Shown here in pieces: positions 8,122 through 15,237 of a DNA stretch of 64,000 nt. The notes under the pieces are model-generated. The model searched no databases. It was not told the origin of the DNA and worked only from the letters and a program-made list of their open reading frames with translations. Each line of letters begins with the position of its first letter. The first letter of the stretch is position 1. Source of the stretch: Bacillus sp. T3 (GTDB taxonomy: Bacteria > Bacillota > Bacilli > Bacillales > Cytobacillaceae). The position numbers and the translations under genes were made by a program. The stretch spans positions 3,534,001 through 3,598,000 of the forward strand of contig NZ_CP137761.1 of NCBI RefSeq assembly GCF_033449965.1. Reading direction: 5' to 3'.

Positions 8122-8394
8122 TTACTTGCTGTTCTTAACATTATGGAATTTTTCCATAACGCCTTGATTAGAGAAAAGGTTACGAACTGTATCAGAAGGT
8201 TTTGCACCTGTTTGTAACCATTTAAGAGCTAACTCTTCATTGATTTCTACTACTGCTGGTTGAGCAACTGGATTGTATGTTCCAACTACTTCAATGTAAC
8301 GTCCATCACGTGGTGAACGAGAATCTGCAACTACGATACGATAGAAAGGAGATTTTTTAGCTCCCATACGTTTTAAGCGAATTTTTACTGCCAT
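8122..8394 (-). CDS. rpsP: 30S ribosomal protein S16
   Basis: bS16, 90 aa, begins MAVKIRLKRMGAKKSPFYRI, the family signature. The start is set at 8394, with GGAGGTG 10 bases upstream; the in-frame upstream codons (MCETIRRCLFK) are not part of the family. Confidence 0.97.
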   Translation of the reverse strand: MAVKIRLKRMGAKKSPFYRIVVADSRSPRDGRYIEVVGTYNPVAQPAVVEINEELALKWLQTGAKPSDTVRNLFSNQGVMEKFHNVKNSK

Positions 8395-8433
8395 TTTAAA
8401 TAAGCACCTCCGAATAGTTTCACACAAGATAAT

Positions 8434-8462
8434 ATATTACCAATGAATAAAAAGTTTGTAAA
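8434..8462 (-). promoter_or_regulatory. Sigma-A promoter for rpsP
   Basis: TTTACA (8457-8462) and TAATAT (8434-8439) are separated by 17 bp in the ffh-rpsP gap and read toward rpsP. Confidence 0.65.
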
Positions 8463-8499
8463 GTGTTTTTTCTTAACACCTAATATTTGGCTGTTTTAA

Positions 8500-9855
8500 T
8501 CAACCAAATGGATTAAATGGAAGCTTAAAGCCACCTTTTTTCTTGCCTTTTTGCTGCATATTTGTCATTTGCTTCATCATTTTCTTCATGTCTTCAAATT
8601 GCTTTAGAAGACGATTGACATCAGGGACAGATGTGCCACTCCCCTTCGCAATCCGTTTACGACGGTTGGCGTTGATGATTTCAGGGTTGATTTTCTCTTC
8701 CTTTGTCATCGATTGAATGATGGCTTCGACATGAGAAATTTGCTTCTCATCAATTTGGACATTGTTTAAGCCTTTGATTTTATTCGCACCTGGCATCATT
8801 TTTAACAATTCATCAAGCGGACCAAGATTACGAACCTGTCCAAGCTGATCGAGAAAATCGTCTAGGGTAAAAGAAGCTGTTCGCATCTTCTTTTCTAGCT
8901 CTTTCGCCTTTTCTTCATCGACATTTGCCTGCGCTTTTTCGATTAAAGTAAGAACATCGCCCATTCCCAGTATCCTTGAAGCCATTCGCTCAGGATGGAA
9001 TGGTTCCAAAGCATCCATTTTTTCCCCAAGACCGACAAATTTTATCGGCGTATTGGTTACAGAACGGATGGAAAGAGCGGCACCACCACGGGTATCCCCA
9101 TCTAATTTAGTTAAAACAACACCTGTAAGACCTAGCGTTTCATTAAAGCTTTGTGCTACATTCACAGCATCTTGTCCGGTCATAGCATCAACTACCAGGA
9201 ATATTTCATCAGGCTTGGAAAGTTCCTTAATTTGCTTAAGCTCATCCATTAGCGTTTCATCAATATGCAGTCGACCTGCTGTATCGATTAAAACATAGTC
9301 ATGGTGCTCTTCCTTTGCTTTTGCAATCCCTTGTCTTGCAATTTCAACTGGACTTACCTGATCACCAAGCGAAAAAACAGGCATTCCAAGCTGCTTTCCA
9401 AGGGTTTCAAGCTGTTTGATCGCTGCAGGACGGTAAATATCTGCTGCAACAAGCATTGGTTTGCGATTGTACTTTTTCCGAAGCAGATTGGCAAGCTTTC
9501 CAGTTGTTGTTGTTTTACCTGCACCCTGCAAACCAACCATTAGAATGACGGTTGGCGGACGATTAGAAACGGCAATTTTACTTTGCTCCCCGCCCATGAG
9601 CTCGGTCAATTCTTCTTGTACAACTTTTATAACTTGCTGTCCTGGTGTTAGGCTTTTTAATACCTCTTGGCCTTGGGCACGCTCACTAACCTTTTTTACA
9701 AAATCCTTTACTACTTTAAAGTTAACGTCAGCCTCTAATAGGGCAAGACGTACTTCACGCATCATTTCCTTAACATCCGCTTCTGATACTTTACCTTTTC
9801 CGCGGATTTTTTGGATTGTATTTTGCAGTCGGTCGGCTAATCCTTCAAATGCCAT
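8500..9855 (-). CDS. ffh: Signal recognition particle protein Ffh
   Basis: Ffh (SRP54), 451 aa, binds 4.5S/6S RNA and signal sequences and docks with FtsY. N domain, then GTPase G domain with GLQGAGKTTT (108-117), DTAGR (191-195) and TKLDGDTRGG; the C-terminal methionine-rich M domain ends in MKKMMKQMTNMQQKGKKKGG. It follows ylxM by 15 bp. Confidence 0.97.
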   Translation of the reverse strand: MAFEGLADRLQNTIQKIRGKGKVSEADVKEMMREVRLALLEADVNFKVVKDFVKKVSERAQGQEVLKSLTPGQQVIKVVQEELTELMGGEQSKIAVSNRPPTVILMVGLQGAGKTTTTGKLANLLRKKYNRKPMLVAADIYRPAAIKQLETLGKQLGMPVFSLGDQVSPVEIARQGIAKAKEEHHDYVLIDTAGRLHIDETLMDELKQIKELSKPDEIFLVVDAMTGQDAVNVAQSFNETLGLTGVVLTKLDGDTRGGAALSIRSVTNTPIKFVGLGEKMDALEPFHPERMASRILGMGDVLTLIEKAQANVDEEKAKELEKKMRTASFTLDDFLDQLGQVRNLGPLDELLKMMPGANKIKGLNNVQIDEKQISHVEAIIQSMTKEEKINPEIINANRRKRIAKGSGTSVPDVNRLLKQFEDMKKMMKQMTNMQQKGKKKGGFKLPFNPFG

Positions 9856-9870
9856 TCCTTTTGCCGCCCC

Positions 9871-10203
9871 CTAATCTAATTTTTCAATATCGTCAATTGC
9901 CTCGAGTAGCTCCTGTTTTGAAGGAGTGTCTGATGCAAGCTGTTCCTTAACCTTCGCAAGTAGTTGATTACGCTCTTGGAATTTCTGAAGTAATGACAGC
10001 TTCTCCTCATATTCCTCAAGCATATTTTCTGTACGTTTAATGTTATCATATACTGCTTGCCGGCTTACGTCATACTCTTCAGCAATTTCTCCAAGGGAAA
10101 AATCATCTAAATAATAAAGGGACATATAGCTACGCTGCTTTGGTGTTAACAACGACTGATAAAAATCATACAGGTAATTCATGCGTGTTGTTTTTTCAAG
10201 CAT
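9871..10203 (-). CDS. ylxM: YlxM, putative helix-turn-helix SRP-associated protein
   Basis: 110 aa with a sigma-factor region-4-like helix-turn-helix (LGEIAEEYDVSRQAVYDNIKR). YlxM is found immediately before ffh across Firmicutes and is reported to modulate SRP in streptococci. The ATG at 10203 is set by AAGGGGG; the longer frame adds 23 unlikely residues. Confidence 0.93.
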   Translation of the reverse strand: MLEKTTRMNYLYDFYQSLLTPKQRSYMSLYYLDDFSLGEIAEEYDVSRQAVYDNIKRTENMLEEYEEKLSLLQKFQERNQLLAKVKEQLASDTPSKQELLEAIDDIEKLD

Positions 10204-10243
10204 CGCCGTTTCCCCCTTGTTAAGTGAAAAGCCTTTACAACCT

Positions 10244-10272
10244 AGTTTACACAGAACATCAAAACATGTCAA
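10244..10272 (-). promoter_or_regulatory. Sigma-A promoter of the ylxM-ffh unit
   Basis: TTGACA (10267-10272) and TAAACT (10244-10249) are exactly 17 bp apart, 40 bp upstream of the ylxM start. This gives ylxM-ffh its own transcription, independent of ftsY and of the inserted island. Confidence 0.75.
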
Positions 10273-10297
10273 GATTCGCCCCGTATAATGTAAGACT

Positions 10298-11329
10298 CTA
10301 CTTATCTAGTATTTTTTTATGAGTGTCTTCATCACAAATTACAAACAGTTTGGAACCATCCGCAATCGGCTCATTGGATCTCTTCGCAATATCTAAATCA
10401 CTACCATCAGATATCAATGTTGCCCCTAAATCGAATAATTCCATCGCAGCTTGTTTATAAGTTTGCCAATGTGGTTTTTTATGTATTTCATATAAATTCT
10501 CTTCATCGGTATTACTCAGTAATTTCTTAAATAAGCGGCTAGAGCCGGGATAAATAGCCGCTTGTGCCATTAACCTAGAAACCGATTCCTTTGCTAAGAC
10601 AAACTCATCGACCTTAGCATATTCAAAAAGAGAAATATGATGTTCCTTCATAATTTCTACAATCGTATAAATGCTTTTATGGAATTTCTTTGAGATGTAC
10701 TCAACTCGAGAGGCGATTAATAAGGTTTTTCCATCTGCATATTCTGATAACTCAATTCGTTCATCAGTAAAAATCGAAACGGATTTTGATTCTAAAATAT
10801 TCGCTTTTAACAAAATTTCCTCGGCAGCAGGATCGCCACTTATAAAATGTACCTGTTCGTGTTCAATTGGGCATCTTTCACCATGGTCAATGACCACAAG
10901 CTCTGCTTTTTCCTCAGAACAAAGAATTTCTTCTAACACATTTTGAAGTTTTTCTTTAGAGGACCCAATTAATATATAGTGGCCACTACCCGAATATTTC
11001 AATTTCCCTTCCTCCTTCAGCTTCCGATACATACTAAAGCTTTCAAATATTTTACCGATGATAAGTCCCATTGCCCCGATTCCAATTGTATACAGAAGCA
11101 ACATCGTAAACAGCCGTCCAATCATGCTTGTTGGAAAAAAATCTCCATAGCCAACGGTAACGATGGTCGTCATTGTCCACCAGAGTGCATCAAAATAACT
11201 CGGAAATGTCTCAGGCTCAATCAATCTTATCAAGAAACTGCTTGCTAAAATAACAAGTAGAGTTATGCCTACTAGTTTTCTAAGTGGTACCTTGCTAAGC
11301 TTAGATATGATTTTATGTAAAATCCACAT
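10298..11329 (-). CDS. Two-TM potassium channel with RCK (TrkA-N) domain
   Basis: 343 aa. TM1 spans about residues 19-37, the pore helix and selectivity filter TVGYGD lie at 58-63, and TM2 at about 71-93. A cytoplasmic RCK/TrkA-N Rossmann domain follows (HYILIGSSKEKLQNVLEEI, from ~117), then a C-terminal domain. This is the MthK/YugO architecture: ligand-gated K+ flux. A GGAGGA site precedes the ATG, and the gene starts 12 bp after the ATP-grasp gene, so the two are coupled. It is the last gene of the inserted island. Which ligand gates it cannot be read from the sequence. Confidence 0.9.
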   Translation of the reverse strand: MWILHKIISKLSKVPLRKLVGITLLVILASSFLIRLIEPETFPSYFDALWWTMTTIVTVGYGDFFPTSMIGRLFTMLLLYTIGIGAMGLIIGKIFESFSMYRKLKEEGKLKYSGSGHYILIGSSKEKLQNVLEEILCSEEKAELVVIDHGERCPIEHEQVHFISGDPAAEEILLKANILESKSVSIFTDERIELSEYADGKTLLIASRVEYISKKFHKSIYTIVEIMKEHHISLFEYAKVDEFVLAKESVSRLMAQAAIYPGSSRLFKKLLSNTDEENLYEIHKKPHWQTYKQAAMELFDLGATLISDGSDLDIAKRSNEPIADGSKLFVICDEDTHKKILDK

Positions 11330-11341
11330 AGTTATCCTCCA

Positions 11342-12583
11342 TTACGGATTCTTCGAAACTCCGATTGGCAAAAAATGAGACAGATTGTCAGTGATTGGAT
11401 TACCAACTCTTGCCCCAATTCCACTCGGTTGTCCATTTATCAAGAAGCTTCCGATAATCATATGTCCGAGACGATGTCCCTTTTCTGTGGAAAAAGGGAT
11501 GATTGGAAGGTCGATATATTTTTGATAGATCGGTACATATTCAGTATAAGATGTTTGTGAATCAGCCATTTGCAGATTACCTGTTTCATCATAGATTTCA
11601 ACTGTATCACCTTCACGCCCAAAGGTCGGTTTTTTTACAAAAGCTTGGCTAGTCTCGAGGAACGGGTCAGGCTCGAAGAAGGTCGGAAGGAAATGCTTAT
11701 CAATCCACTGATGCTCTTCACCACTAAAAAACGAATGATTTTCAAGATGCAACCCCCAAATTACGGCCTGAACCGCTTTATTTTGCACTAAAAATGCTGA
11801 GGGTGGATTGATTATTTTAAGCTTGCCGAGTTGGACTAATTCAAGCCACCATAAGCCGATTGGATTCCCATGATGGTCTTGATCTTCAATCAAATTCTCA
11901 ATCGGAAAGGTTTGACGGTATAGCACATCAATAGAATCTCCAGCTTCATCATATAACCCAACGCCCCTTTCGATTTGGAGACGATGTAGTGGCACGAACT
12001 TAGCAGGGAGCCCACATAGTTTTTGAAGATACAATGCCGTGTTACGGTCCTCTAGGTGATCCGCATGTGCAGTAAAAACAAGATTAGGTTGTTTTTTTGA
12101 CAAACCAAAAGACCCGATAATGCTTGTTCGAATTGCTTTGCCCAGCCTGCGCTCCATCCCATCATTTGGGTTCGTTAAACCAAACTCTTGGCAAATAAGT
12201 TCATTAATATGAAACACTTCTTTAATAAAGGTCGGAGTATCAGAATTGATTTCTAGGCACTTTATCTCGTCATCAGATTGGACTAAATCAAGGCGGGCAA
12301 TTACACTTTCGGTCGACAGTGGCGCCAACCGAAGAAAAGAGAGAGTTCGTTTTGGGAAGCCCATCTCCAGTAGAACCTCGTCATCAGCCCTCCTCAGCAA
12401 TGTCGCCGTTTTGAAAAAGATGCTCCCAATCCGCTTTGTTGCAGTATTTATAGCTTGAACAAGGTCAAGATTCATTTCATAAACGTCATATAATGCATAT
12501 TCTTCGCCATAAAGGTCGGGCCAAAAATGATCGATTTGGTCGAAGAAGTGCTTCCGCTTTTGCTGATAGGTGGATCGGTCCAT
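11342..12583 (-). CDS. Glutathionylspermidine synthase-like ATP-grasp ligase (YjfC/YgiC type)
   Basis: 413 aa. The protein has the hallmarks of the GspS synthetase domain without the amidase domain: LEINSDTPTFIKE near residue 110, KKPTFGREGDTVEIYD (phosphate-loop/ATP-binding segment) near 320, and a C-terminal GARVGNPITDNLSHFLP that parallels the GspS ending. Family members form amide bonds between a carboxylate and an amine using ATP. E. coli YjfC and YgiC are the nearest described relatives; their substrates are unknown. The ATG at 12583 is used because AAAGGAG is seven bases upstream. The partner genes (lipoprotein, DUF350, K+ channel) suggest a cell-envelope modification or stress role (inference). 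Confidence 0.85.
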   Translation of the reverse strand: MDRSTYQQKRKHFFDQIDHFWPDLYGEEYALYDVYEMNLDLVQAINTATKRIGSIFFKTATLLRRADDEVLLEMGFPKRTLSFLRLAPLSTESVIARLDLVQSDDEIKCLEINSDTPTFIKEVFHINELICQEFGLTNPNDGMERRLGKAIRTSIIGSFGLSKKQPNLVFTAHADHLEDRNTALYLQKLCGLPAKFVPLHRLQIERGVGLYDEAGDSIDVLYRQTFPIENLIEDQDHHGNPIGLWWLELVQLGKLKIINPPSAFLVQNKAVQAVIWGLHLENHSFFSGEEHQWIDKHFLPTFFEPDPFLETSQAFVKKPTFGREGDTVEIYDETGNLQMADSQTSYTEYVPIYQKYIDLPIIPFSTEKGHRLGHMIIGSFLINGQPSGIGARVGNPITDNLSHFLPIGVSKNP

Positions 12584-12595
12584 TAACATTCTCCT

Positions 12596-13051
12596 TTAAC
12601 CTTCCTCGATCTCCTTCACATAAATCACATAGGTACCACGGTCTTCATCAATTTCAGTCGAGGTTGTGTAAAATTGACCAAGCAATGGAATATCAACAAT
12701 ATCCTTTAATAAATAGCGAATGACTTCAAAATGTGTTTCACAAGGAGTAACGTGTAGAAGACGATAATTTTCTTCAGGTAGCGAGCTTCGAAATTCAAGA
12801 TGCAACCCTTTGCTTCGATAAATCTGTTCATCTGGCAAGGGGTTATTTGGACCCATTTCCTCAAGTGCTAAAATTTCCTCACTGCCCCTCATTTCATTCG
12901 AAATTAATTGGTATTGCATGCCCTTGACGATAAAGTACGTGCATAATTGGCGGGCGTAAAATTCGTCCTCCCCTACAAAGGGAACTTCGTATTCATAGAA
13001 TGGTTGATATTCACCATTTCCTTGGTCAATAAAATAAGTAAGCTTATGCAC
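12596..13051 (-). CDS. Conserved hypothetical protein of the ATP-grasp/DUF350 island
   Basis: 151 aa with a GTG start preceded by GGAGGG at good spacing. It is acidic and soluble, with no signal peptide or membrane segment. I do not recognise a family. Its place between the DUF350 gene and the ATP-grasp gene, 12 bp before the latter, mirrors yjfK (DUF2491) in the E. coli yjf operon, but I see no clear sequence match. It is probably an accessory of the ligase. Confidence 0.75.
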   Translation of the reverse strand: MHKLTYFIDQGNGEYQPFYEYEVPFVGEDEFYARQLCTYFIVKGMQYQLISNEMRGSEEILALEEMGPNNPLPDEQIYRSKGLHLEFRSSLPEENYRLLHVTPCETHFEVIRYLLKDIVDIPLLGQFYTTSTEIDEDRGTYVIYVKEIEEG

Positions 13052-13075
13052 TAGGACACCCTCCCCTGTGGCGTA

Positions 13076-13474
13076 TTAATAAGTTAAACACTTCGCTACA
13101 ATCCAGCCCACAGCAATCGATAGTGAGAAAAGCAAAACACCAACAGCGCGATTATCCTCTTGTATTGCTTTTTCAATGCTAAAGCGAATCGTAATCACTT
13201 CAGCAATAATAAAGACAATGATTTGAGCGACAATCCCGATCGCACCCCAAATGATCATATCAACTAATGAAATGGAGTATTCAGCTGCAGACCCAAGGAC
13301 GACAGCCAGTCCTAAAACCTTTCCTCCTAGTGAAAGGGCGGCCGTTACATTTTTTTCAGCAATTAGCTTAAACTCTTTCACCTTTGTGGTCGTAATTTCA
13401 AACAGAAATAGACCGACGAACAATAATCCAAGTGAAACGAGCAAATATAGCGAAAAATTAATATATAAATCCAT
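13076..13474 (-). CDS. DUF350 (YjfL family) membrane protein
   Basis: 132 aa from MDLYINFSLYLL; the RBS AAGAGGG is six bases before this ATG. Four membrane segments are visible (about residues 6-27, 45-62, 70-95 and 108-130), with a repeated two-TM pattern, SLGGKVLGLAVVLGSA and RAVGVLLFSLSIAVGWIV, typical of DUF350. E. coli YjfL is the named relative; DUF350 genes often accompany PspA or ATP-grasp amidoligase genes. The function is unknown. Confidence 0.85.
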   Translation of the reverse strand: MDLYINFSLYLLVSLGLLFVGLFLFEITTTKVKEFKLIAEKNVTAALSLGGKVLGLAVVLGSAAEYSISLVDMIIWGAIGIVAQIIVFIIAEVITIRFSIEKAIQEDNRAVGVLLFSLSIAVGWIVAKCLTY

Positions 13475-13509
13475 TAACATCCCTCTTTTCAATCATCTTT
13501 CGATTCTTA

Positions 13510-13848
13510 TTAGCCGCCAAAGCTTTTAGAGCCGCTTCCGAATCCTGTACTTTTTTTCATACTCCCTCCCTTAAAGGAGCTGCTGCTTTTGTAATTTTTA
13601 TAAGCTTTACTTGCATAAAGCAGAGATTTTGTCCGGAAATAGCTTCCACCATAGTAAGAATGGCGATAATAAGATGAATTCTCGTCATCACATTCCCAAA
13701 CACCATCGTCATCATCCCATTCCCAATCGTCACAGGCATTATCATCAGGAACTGGTGGCAAATTCGCGCTATCATCTCCACAACCAGCAAGCCCAAAAGC
13801 CAAAGCAGTTGTTGAGATTCCAGCAATTATTTTTTTCGTTTTACTCAT
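13510..13848 (-). CDS. Small lipoprotein with Gly/Ser/Phe-rich C-terminal tail
   Basis: 112 aa. The signal peptide ends in a lipobox, LAGC, with the lipidated Cys at residue 23. The mature part starts with an acidic, Trp/Asp-rich segment holding two Cys (NACDDWEWDDDDGVWECDD), then a Tyr/Ser-rich stretch, and ends in a basic KKSTGFGSGSKSFGG tail. E. coli YgiB/YjfM (DUF1190) have a similar SRSMGG-type end and precede ATP-grasp genes in the same way. An AGGAGGA site sets the start at 13848. It is the first gene of the island. A DUF1190 relationship is inference. Confidence 0.8.
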   Translation of the reverse strand: MSKTKKIIAGISTTALAFGLAGCGDDSANLPPVPDDNACDDWEWDDDDGVWECDDENSSYYRHSYYGGSYFRTKSLLYASKAYKNYKSSSSFKGGSMKKSTGFGSGSKSFGG

Positions 13849-13910
13849 AAAAGTCCTCCTTTCTGTCTCAACCACTAGAAAAATCAAACTCTTTCATCAT
13901 ATTTTATCAC

Positions 13911-13924
13911 GGAAAGCGCTCTCA
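13911..13924. promoter_or_regulatory. Near-consensus cre site upstream of the island
   Basis: GGAAAGCGCTCTCA differs from the cre consensus at one end base. It sits about 60 bp upstream of the lipoprotein start, beside a TAAAAT box (possible -10), so CcpA control of the island is possible. Confidence 0.35.
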
Positions 13925-13949
13925 CATTACTAATATTTGACAACATCTG

Positions 13950-13987
13950 TACAAATAAAACGGCTGTTGAGTGTGCCCTCAACAGCC
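13950..13987 (-). terminator. Terminator of ftsY
   Basis: GGCTGTTGAG (13962-13971) pairs perfectly with CTCAACAGCC (13978-13987); the minus strand continues GTTTTATTTG. It separates rnc-smc-ftsY from the island. Confidence 0.85.
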
Positions 13988-14035
13988 ATAGCATTCAATC
14001 AATATTGATAGGCTGCAAAAATCCTACCGTGATTT

Positions 14036-15035
14036 TTAATCTTCGTCTGTCTCTTCTTCTACTTGATCGGCAAATAATCCATACACATATTTTTCAGCGT
14101 CAAATTCTTGGAGGTCATCCATCTTTTCACCGAGACCAACAAATTTAACAGGGATATCAAGCTCGTTACGGATTGCAAGCACGATTCCCCCTTTAGCAGT
14201 ACCATCAAGCTTTGTTAAGACAATCCCGCTAACGTTTGTGACTTCTTTAAAGTTCTTTGCCTGAATCATGGCATTTTGTCCAGTTGTCGCATCTAAAACA
14301 AGAAGGACTTCATGTGGCGCACCTGGAATTTCTCTTTCGATTACCCGCTTTACCTTTTCTAGCTCTTTCATTAGGTTGACTTTATTTTGCAAGCGCCCAG
14401 GCTGTATCACAAAGCAATACATCCGCATTGCGCGCCTTCGCTGCTTGAATCGCATCGAACATAACTGCTGCAGGGTCAGAGCCAGCAGCCTGTTTGATTA
14501 CTTCCACGCCAACACGCTCTCCCCAAACCTCAAGCTGTTCAATTGCCCCTGCACGGAATGTGTCCCCTGCAGCCATGAGAACTTGTTTTCCTTCAGACTT
14601 AAATTTATGACCGAGCTTACCAATCGTTGTTGTTTTTCCAACGCCATTCACGCCAACAAAAAGGATAACAGTCAATTCATTTTCCTGCATATTTAAGCCA
14701 GAGCTTTGAATACTTGCTCCACCCTGGTAGATTTCGATTAATTTTTCAGATATAACGGCCTGTACTTCTTGTGGGTCTTGGATATTCTTGCGTTTTACTT
14801 CCATTTTTAGTTCATCAATTAACTTCATGACCGTATCGAAGCCAACATCTGCTTGAATCAGAATTTCTTCAAGTTCTTCAAAAAAATCTTCGTCTACCTT
14901 GCGATAGCGTGCAACAAGGTCATTGACCTTACCAGAGAAATTGTCACGTGTTTTTGTTAAACCATGCTTAAATTTTTCGGTTACGGAATCTGCTTGCTGT
15001 GAAATTTTTTCTTTTAATTTTTTAAAAAAACTCAT
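14036..15035 (-). CDS. ftsY: SRP receptor FtsY (frameshift in this sequence)
   Basis: The SRP receptor GTPase targets ribosome-nascent chains to SecYEG. Restored length is 332 aa: N domain, GVNGVGKTTTIGKL P loop (near residue 125), AGDTFRAGAIEQL, and TKLDGTAKGG. The frame breaks inside the G3 motif: DTA is followed by a CCAGG (14397-14401, plus strand) where GCC GGG CGC (DTAGR) is expected. Removing the extra base restores the frame. FtsY is essential, so this is probably an error. Confidence 0.9.
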
Positions 15036-15067
15036 GGGTTCACTTCCTTCTCAATGAAAATATGTAT

Positions 15068-15197
15068 GTTGATTTCCGCTCCAGGCACTCCCTTTCCGCG
15101 GGGGCGGTTCCGGAAGCCTCCTCGGCGCTTTGCGCCTGCGGTGTCTCCCGTGACGCACTGCTCCCGCAGGAGTCTCGTGCCTTCCGCTCCAATCAAC
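15068..15197. repeat. GC-rich palindromic element (copy B)
   Basis: The 130-bp palindrome is bounded by GTTGATT (15068-15074) and AATCAAC (15191-15197), with GGCAC/GTGCC and GGCGC-TTT-GCGCC inside. Its core CCTCCTCGGCGCTT and CTCCCGCAGGAGTCTCG match copy A (7619-7806) in the same orientation, but the outer arms differ. It lies between smc and ftsY. Confidence 0.75.
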
Positions 15198-15237
15198 TTT
15201 GCATGAAATTCAAAATAATTTTAACACAGCCATTTGT

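Noticed and set aside
9301..9874. Long plus-strand frames opposite ffh
   Set aside because: Shadows of a conserved gene; the Ser/Arg-rich translations are typical antisense artefacts.
12246..12723. Plus-strand frames opposite the ATP-grasp and unknown genes
   Set aside because: Antisense shadows without start signals.
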